Shown here in pieces: positions 60,801 through 64,000 of a stretch of DNA of 64,000 bases. The DNA is taken from assembly GCA_947044365.1 (NCBI GenBank), contig OX345649.1, positions 4,836,905-4,900,904 of the forward strand, read 5' to 3'. The notes beneath the pieces were generated by a model, which was not told where the DNA came from, searched no databases, and saw nothing but the letters and a program-made list of their open reading frames with translations. The stretch's first letter is position 1; each line of letters begins with the position of its first letter. A program made the position numbers and the translations under genes. This DNA comes from Petrosia ficiformis. Its lineage: Eukaryota > Porifera > Demospongiae > Haplosclerida > Petrosiidae.

Positions 60801-61004
60801 GTATATAACAGTACTTACAAAATTATCAATTAATATAATTATTATATCCATAGACAACGAGGACTGGTAAGAATATATGATTTTTCAGTTGATCCACTCT
60901 TCTACACTCGGAAACTTCCTTCAATATGTTCCTCGAATTATAATGAACCCACAGCCTCATTTCATCATTTAGATCTTCGTGTTCCTTATGATATTGTACA
61001 ATAA
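51855..61004 (+). CDS. FBXW8: FBXW8, F-box and WD40 protein (CUL7 partner)
   Basis: Fifteen exons: 51855-52298, 52356-52460, 53119-53204, 53267-53345, 54539-54627, 54819-54955, 57226-57348, 57474-57589, 58658-58750, 58827-58961, 59064-59200, 59262-59372, 59896-59961, 60684-60788, 60854-61004. All are GT..AG and the phases chain. They encode 658 residues (human 598). The start MELTKFLEDWKSEL resembles the human N terminus. GRLVDQLISDL then IPFFDIQLPREIALIIFSFL (about 150-175) is the F-box, aligning with DVPFFDIQLPYELAINIFQYL. WD40 blades follow; VQMDDWKVVSGS-type and DGTVIFWDLRKGHELW, and the tail RQRGLVRIYDF, match the human C terminus. FBXW8 recruits substrates to SKP1-CUL7-RBX1 ligases. The acceptor of exon 6 could be 54819 or 54813 (a two-codon difference). 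Introns hold a Penelope-like element, palindromic elements and two kinds of exon-derived duplicates. Confidence 0.93.
53427..54215. mobile_element. Three palindromic elements with GGGCTATATCACATCC arms
   Basis: Copies at about 53427-53575, 53693-53850 and 54050-54212 in one FBXW8 intron. Each is a near-perfect palindrome: AGGATGTGATATAGCCCGAG then CCTGCGAGGGCTATATCACA and TCCGAGGACAC. The outer arms ATGCTAATAGGTCCTATATA / ATATAGGACCTATTAGCATA pair as well. Foldback elements without coding capacity; the first two are joined by CACATCGAAGGGATGATGTC spacers. Confidence 0.9.
55063..55110 (-). ncRNA. Hammerhead ribozyme motif, left arm (one stem III mismatch)
   Basis: On the minus strand the same order is found: CTGATGA (55104-55098), the same stem II, GAAA (55076-55073), then CATTGGTAT. 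The C-G pair of stem III is lost (C opposite A), so this copy is probably weaker or inactive. Confidence 0.65.
55826..55878 (+). ncRNA. Hammerhead ribozyme motif, right arm of the Penelope-like element
   Basis: The conserved core is complete: CTGATGA at 55834-55840, stem II GGCTATT/AATAGCC (about 55842-55861), GAAA at 55862-55865. Stem I can pair ATACC (55829-55833) with GGTAT (55870-55874). Stem III is only the two pairs A-U and C-G in GAAAC-GUU, with UU as cleavage context. Such minimal stem III forms are known for hammerheads of Penelope-like elements, which act as dimers. Activity is inferred. Confidence 0.75.
55985..56445 (+). repeat. About 165-bp tandem repeat containing copies of a FBXW8 exon end and 5' splice site
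   Basis: Three units. Each has an ACCTA(C/T)GAGTGCTATATC block, then GTGGCTGCTGTTGGCAGCAA + TGATG|GTATGATAATACACTG. The second block copies the 3' end of FBXW8 exon 54819-54955 (GTAGCTGCTGTTGGCAACAA, TGATG|GTATGATAGTACACTG) with its splice donor. The first unit lacks CTGCTGTTGG; in the third the donor GT has become AT (GATGATACGAT). Confidence 0.88.
57605..58657. other. FBXW8 intron 8, no repeat family assigned
   Basis: 1.07 kb between exons 57474-57589 and 58658-58750. It contains R2-like words near 57640-57670 (CATTTTAGTGTATGAC) but no clear element, RNA gene or extra exon. Confidence 0.4.
59376..59860. repeat. ACATGTACATGTAAACAAAGGT repeat and R3 fragment in FBXW8 intron
   Basis: Three to four units of GGTACATGTACATGTAAACAAA at about 59400-59480, then a shortened family R3 copy at 59650-59860 (CATTCATGTTCACCATGAC, TTTAGTTTGGAATTACCAAC). 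Confidence 0.75.
60232..60318 (-). repeat. tRNA-derived SINE-like sequence
   Basis: On the minus strand GTAGTTCAGTGGTGATAGC resembles a tRNA D-arm (A box), and about 25 bp later CCCCTGGATTCTATTCC resembles a degenerate T-arm (B box). The anticodon region and acceptor stem do not fold as a functional tRNA, so a retroposed tRNA-derived element is favoured. Confidence 0.5.
60561..60655 (+). pseudogene. Decayed duplicate of FBXW8 exon 14
   Basis: TGTAATAGATGTCCTGTGTG, then ACTTGATAACAGCATATACC and ATCAATGAAATTC, then GATCTGGATGCATTACACAT, parallels real exon 60684-60788 (CTAACAGACATCCTGTATC, ACTTGATAACAGCACACGTA, CATCAGTGAAAGTTC, GATCCTAATGCAGATACATT) and its 3' splice site. A deletion of about 10-15 bp and loss of the donor make it non-functional. 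It lies about 120 bp upstream of the intact exon. Confidence 0.85.
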
Positions 61005-61111
61005 TGATTTATATAATATACTTATTTTTATTTTTGATTAATTATAATTGGTCTGTTTTTGCGTGGGTGTCGGGTAGTGAGGTCAAATAAAAGTACTGTC
61101 CTTCCTCAGAC
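61005..61111 (+). promoter_or_regulatory. FBXW8-SDS spacer
   Basis: Only 107 bp separate the FBXW8 stop from the SDS ATG, so a 3'UTR and a promoter must overlap here unless transcripts are processed together. GCGTGGGTGTCGGG at about 61061 recurs before the second copy as ACGTGGGTGTTG at about 63243. TCAAATAAAAG may act as polyadenylation signal. A CTTCCTCAG acceptor-like sequence precedes the ATG directly. Confidence 0.4.
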
Positions 61112-63182
61112 ATGCAAGTGGAAACTGAGTTACTCAGGAGTGAACTCCTTTCAAAGAGGTTAGGCTACTCTGTATGGTTGAAGATGGAGAATCAACAGAT
61201 CTCTGGTAGTTTTAAATATCGTGGTATTAGTCGAGTGTGTAAAGAGGTATGTCTTTCCATGTATAATTAATATTGAAGTGTTGTCTTTTTTTCTTTTCAG
61301 GCTGTTGAAAAAGGATGTAAAAAATTAGTTTGTTCATCTGGTAAGAAAATAGAACAATATCCCTTGACTCCTCCATATTTGTTGTATTCAAAGGTCATTC
61401 ACGTCCACCATGATCTCAGGAAAATGTTTATAAATTTAGTTTGGAATGACTAACAATCTTTTTATCTGCGACATTTTAATATAATTATCCTTCCCATTCT
61501 ATTTTGTGTATATCAAATTTCAATCATTATTCAGTTACAGTATAATCATGTATTAATCATATAGCATTAAACTATACATTATTGCATATAAAGTCATTAT
61601 ATACAACCTAATTTTGAGGTCATCGTGAATGTTAACAAACTTTACCTCTAATTAGGTGGTAATGCTGGTTTGGCTGCTGCATTTGCTGCTGAAGTATTGG
61701 GCATACCAATTACAGTATATGTACCAGAATCAACCTCAGAAATAGTGAGAGAGAAGCTAAAAGAACATGGTGCAAAAGTAGAGGTCTATGGAAAAGTAAG
61801 GAAATGTGTGTATCAAGAAAAAACTGTAAAGAAACGTGACAGAAACTTGATAGGATACTTATCAAACACACAGACATACCATGTTACCATGTTAGGTACA
61901 GTGTTCCAGTCATGTTTCTTGATGCACATCATGAAACCTTTATTTTATGTAGCCACATTGTAATTCAGTAGTTTTTGTGTATTTTTTTCTTTTGATCAAT
62001 AAAATCTCAGATTTGGGATGTGGCAAATGCAAAGGCATTGGAAGCAGCTACTGAATCAGGTGATACATGGACTATTAAATATGATTATCAATTATTCATA
62101 TTTCTTATTTAAATTAGGTGTACAGTTCATTCATCCATTTGATGATCCAATTATTTGGTAATACAAATTTTTCCAGACACAATAATCTTCTTAATAACCT
62201 CATTCCTATATCAGGAGCCCATGGGCTCCTGTCTATGTATGATATAGCCACAATCCTAAACTATTTGCATGTCTTCAGTGATATACATGAGGTCAATTCG
62301 TAGCTTATATGTAATGATATAATCTCTTTCAGGGAGGGACATGCTACTATAATCACAGACATAAAAGATCAGCTAAGAGGAAACGTTCCTGATGTTATTG
62401 TTGCATCTGTGGGAGGAGGAGGTCTAATGAATGGAATTTTACATGGATTGCATGAAGTTGGATGGAACCATGTGCCATTGGTTGCCATGGAAACCATTGG
62501 GGCTGATAGTTTAAATGCTTGTGTTAAGGCAGGAGACTGGGTGGAAATTGATGACATCACTAGGTATATATAGATATGTACAAACATGGACAAATGGATG
62601 GATGACTGAATGGAAAGATGAATGTGAAGATGAATGTAGATAAAGGATGGATGAAATAGTTCTTTTGCACATACAGTGTAGCAAAATGTTTGGGCGCTCG
62701 ACGTGTTTGTAAGAGAACTTACCAATGGTTAAGTGAACACAATGTAATCTCCTGTGCAATACCAGATGAAGAGGCATTGAAAGCATGTGTTAAAATATCA
62801 GGTGAGGAGATAAATAATATCAATAGAACGTTTGAGTTAGTTAGTTAGTTTCAAGTTAGCCTTGTACCAGGCTCTTAAGATGGTGGAGAAACAGAGACTG
62901 CGCCTCTTCATATCAATGCAGAATTTTGAGTTTACCCTAACATCTGGTACTGAACCAATGAATTCATATATTACACCTTTCATTTCAGATGATCACAATA
63001 TTCTTGTCCCACCTTCTTGTGGTGCTGCTATTGCAGCAGTATATAGTGATATTCTATCAGATCTGATCAAAGAGGGAAAGTTGCCACAAATATTGAATAA
63101 TGTTGTAATCATTGTGTGTGGAGGAAGTGGAACTACAACTGAGAAAGTAGAGGAATGGAGGAAAACACTTAGAACAATATGA
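61112..63182 (+). CDS. SDS: L-serine/threonine dehydratase (PLP enzyme), complete
   Basis: Eight exons: 61112-61246, 61301-61340, 61656-61795, 62011-62059, 62118-62157, 62333-62563, 62677-62801, 62989-63182; 317 residues (human SDS 328). It deaminates serine or threonine to pyruvate or 2-oxobutyrate. Lys35 in SGSFKYRG is the PLP Schiff-base lysine. SSGGNAG (57-63) forms the phosphate/substrate loop. HPFDDPIIWEGHATI, VGGGGLMNGILHGLHEVGW, VAMETIGADS and PPSCGAAIAAVYS all match the SDS/SDSL family, ending near VIIVCGGSG. The Gly in SSGGNAG (Ala in human SDS, Gly in SDSL) leans towards SDSL-like; SDS versus SDSL cannot be decided because the split may be vertebrate-specific. The start follows an AG 2 bp before the ATG. 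A family R3 element lies in intron 2. Confidence 0.95.
61388..61645 (+). repeat. Family R3 copy in SDS intron 2
   Basis: GGTCATTCACGTCCACCATG to GAGGTCATCGTGAATGTTAA; about 258 bp, closely similar to 9946-10205. The second SDS copy lacks this insert in the same intron (63550-63608, 59 bp), so insertion followed duplication, or it was lost from the other copy. Confidence 0.8.
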
Positions 63183-63280
63183 TTATTATTATTACTTTCA
63201 AAGAAAGTTCTAATGTGTAAAAAAAAAAAACAATAATATTTTACGTGGGTGTTGCTCTGCGGGTGTGTCAAAGGTAGGGC

Positions 63281-63300
63281 TGGTATAAAAACCTGTTTTA
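63281..63300 (+). promoter_or_regulatory. Putative TATA box of the second SDS copy
   Basis: GGTATAAAAAC about 35 bp before the ATG of the second dehydratase, within a spacer of 140 bp. The first copy has no equivalent TATAAA. Confidence 0.45.
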
Positions 63301-63322
63301 TGCATCATCGTCTCGTTTAGCA

Positions 63323-63965
63323 ATGCATGTAGAAACTGAATTAATCAGGAGTGAACCTCTTTCAAAGAGGTTAGACTGCTCTGTATGGCTGAAGATGGAG
63401 AATCAACAGATCTCTGGTAGTTTCAAATATCGTGGTATTAGTTTATTGTGTAAAGAAGTATGTATAATACATGTATATAAATTTTAATATTCATGATTAA
63501 TGTCTGCAGGCTGTTGAAAAAGGATGTAAAAAATTAGTTTGTTCATCTGGTAAAAATATTATATTACTGCATCCCCTCCTCTATCTTGATTATATCTCTT
63601 TCTCTTAGGTGGTAATGCTGGTTTAGCCGCCACATTTGCTGCTGAAGTATTGGGCATACCAATTACAGTATATGTACCAGAATCAACCCCAAAAACCGTG
63701 AGAGTGAAGCTAATAGAGCATGGTGCAACAGTGATGGTCCACGGAAATGTGAGTTAAAGCGAACTGAAAGAAGTATAGATTTTTGTCAATGAATCCCTTC
63801 ACTTATCTTTCACTATTATTTTAGAAATGGGATATGGCCAATGCAAAGGCATTGGAAGCAGCTACTGAAGCAGGTGATATATATACTATTAATATTGACT
63901 GATATTAATTATATATTCCCGTTAGGTGTACATTTCATACATCCATTTGATAATCCATTAATTTG
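63323..63965 (+). CDS. SDS: L-serine/threonine dehydratase, tandem duplicate, cut by window edge
   Basis: Five exons visible: 63323-63457, 63510-63549, 63609-63748, 63825-63873, 63926-63965. They match the first copy in exon length to the base (135, 40, 140, 49, 40) and in splice phase. The PLP lysine (SGSFKYRG) and SSGGNAG are kept, as is HPFDNPLIW. Differences include SEPLSKRLDCS for SELLSKRLGYS, ATFAAE for AAFAAE, and KWDMANAKA for IWDVANAKA. No stops or frameshifts appear, so it looks functional as far as seen; the C-terminal half lies outside the window. The preceding CTCGTTTAG acceptor-like sequence is 2 bp from the ATG, as in copy 1. Confidence 0.92.
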
Positions 63966-64000
63966 GTAATGCCCGGTTTGTCCCCCCATTAATTCATTGT

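Overview
The window looks like nuclear DNA of an early-branching animal, most probably a sponge (demosponge-like). It is AT-rich, and every multi-exon gene has GT..AG introns, many under 120 bp. It holds metazoan-specific genes (a TGF-beta ligand, DNTTIP1, ARMC5, FBXW8) and many short dispersed repeats. The phylum is an inference from gene content and compactness; no species is claimed.

Layout. 1-4404 (minus): 5' half of a PPM1E/F-type PP2C phosphatase, running off the left edge. 4627-5250 (plus): ATP6V0B, V-ATPase proteolipid c''. 5573-6043 (minus): UXT, single exon. 6226-7552 (plus): a two-exon TGF-beta ligand with furin site and nine-cysteine mature domain. 8968-45667 (minus): DNTTIP1, a histone deacetylase complex subunit whose 18 visible small exons are spread over 36.7 kb of repeat-filled introns. 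45908-51744 (plus): ARMC5. 51855-61004 (plus): FBXW8 in 15 exons. 61112-63182 (plus): a serine/threonine dehydratase in 8 exons. 63323-63965 (plus): a second tandem dehydratase copy cut by the right edge.

Outside DNTTIP1 the genes are tightly packed. Three divergent pairs are separated by roughly 180-240 bp (PPM1F/ATP6V0B, UXT/TGF-beta, DNTTIP1/ARMC5), and ARMC5, FBXW8 and the two dehydratases run head-to-tail about 110-140 bp apart. I rebuilt the exon structures by hand from domain similarity, splice sites and intron phase. Apart from one missing DNTTIP1 exon, phase is kept through every junction.

The most unusual content is in the repeats. A 5'-truncated Penelope-like retroelement in a FBXW8 intron has long inverted arms, each with a hammerhead-ribozyme-like motif. 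A 65-bp satellite (37 copies) has expanded inside a dispersed element and has a partly dimeric higher-order pattern. In two genes (DNTTIP1, FBXW8) the 3' end of an exon together with its 5' splice site has been copied into a downstream intronic tandem array. A third case is a decayed duplicate of a whole FBXW8 exon. Several small non-autonomous DNA elements show terminal inverted repeats and recognisable target-site duplications. No CRISPR array, rRNA or intact tRNA gene was seen.
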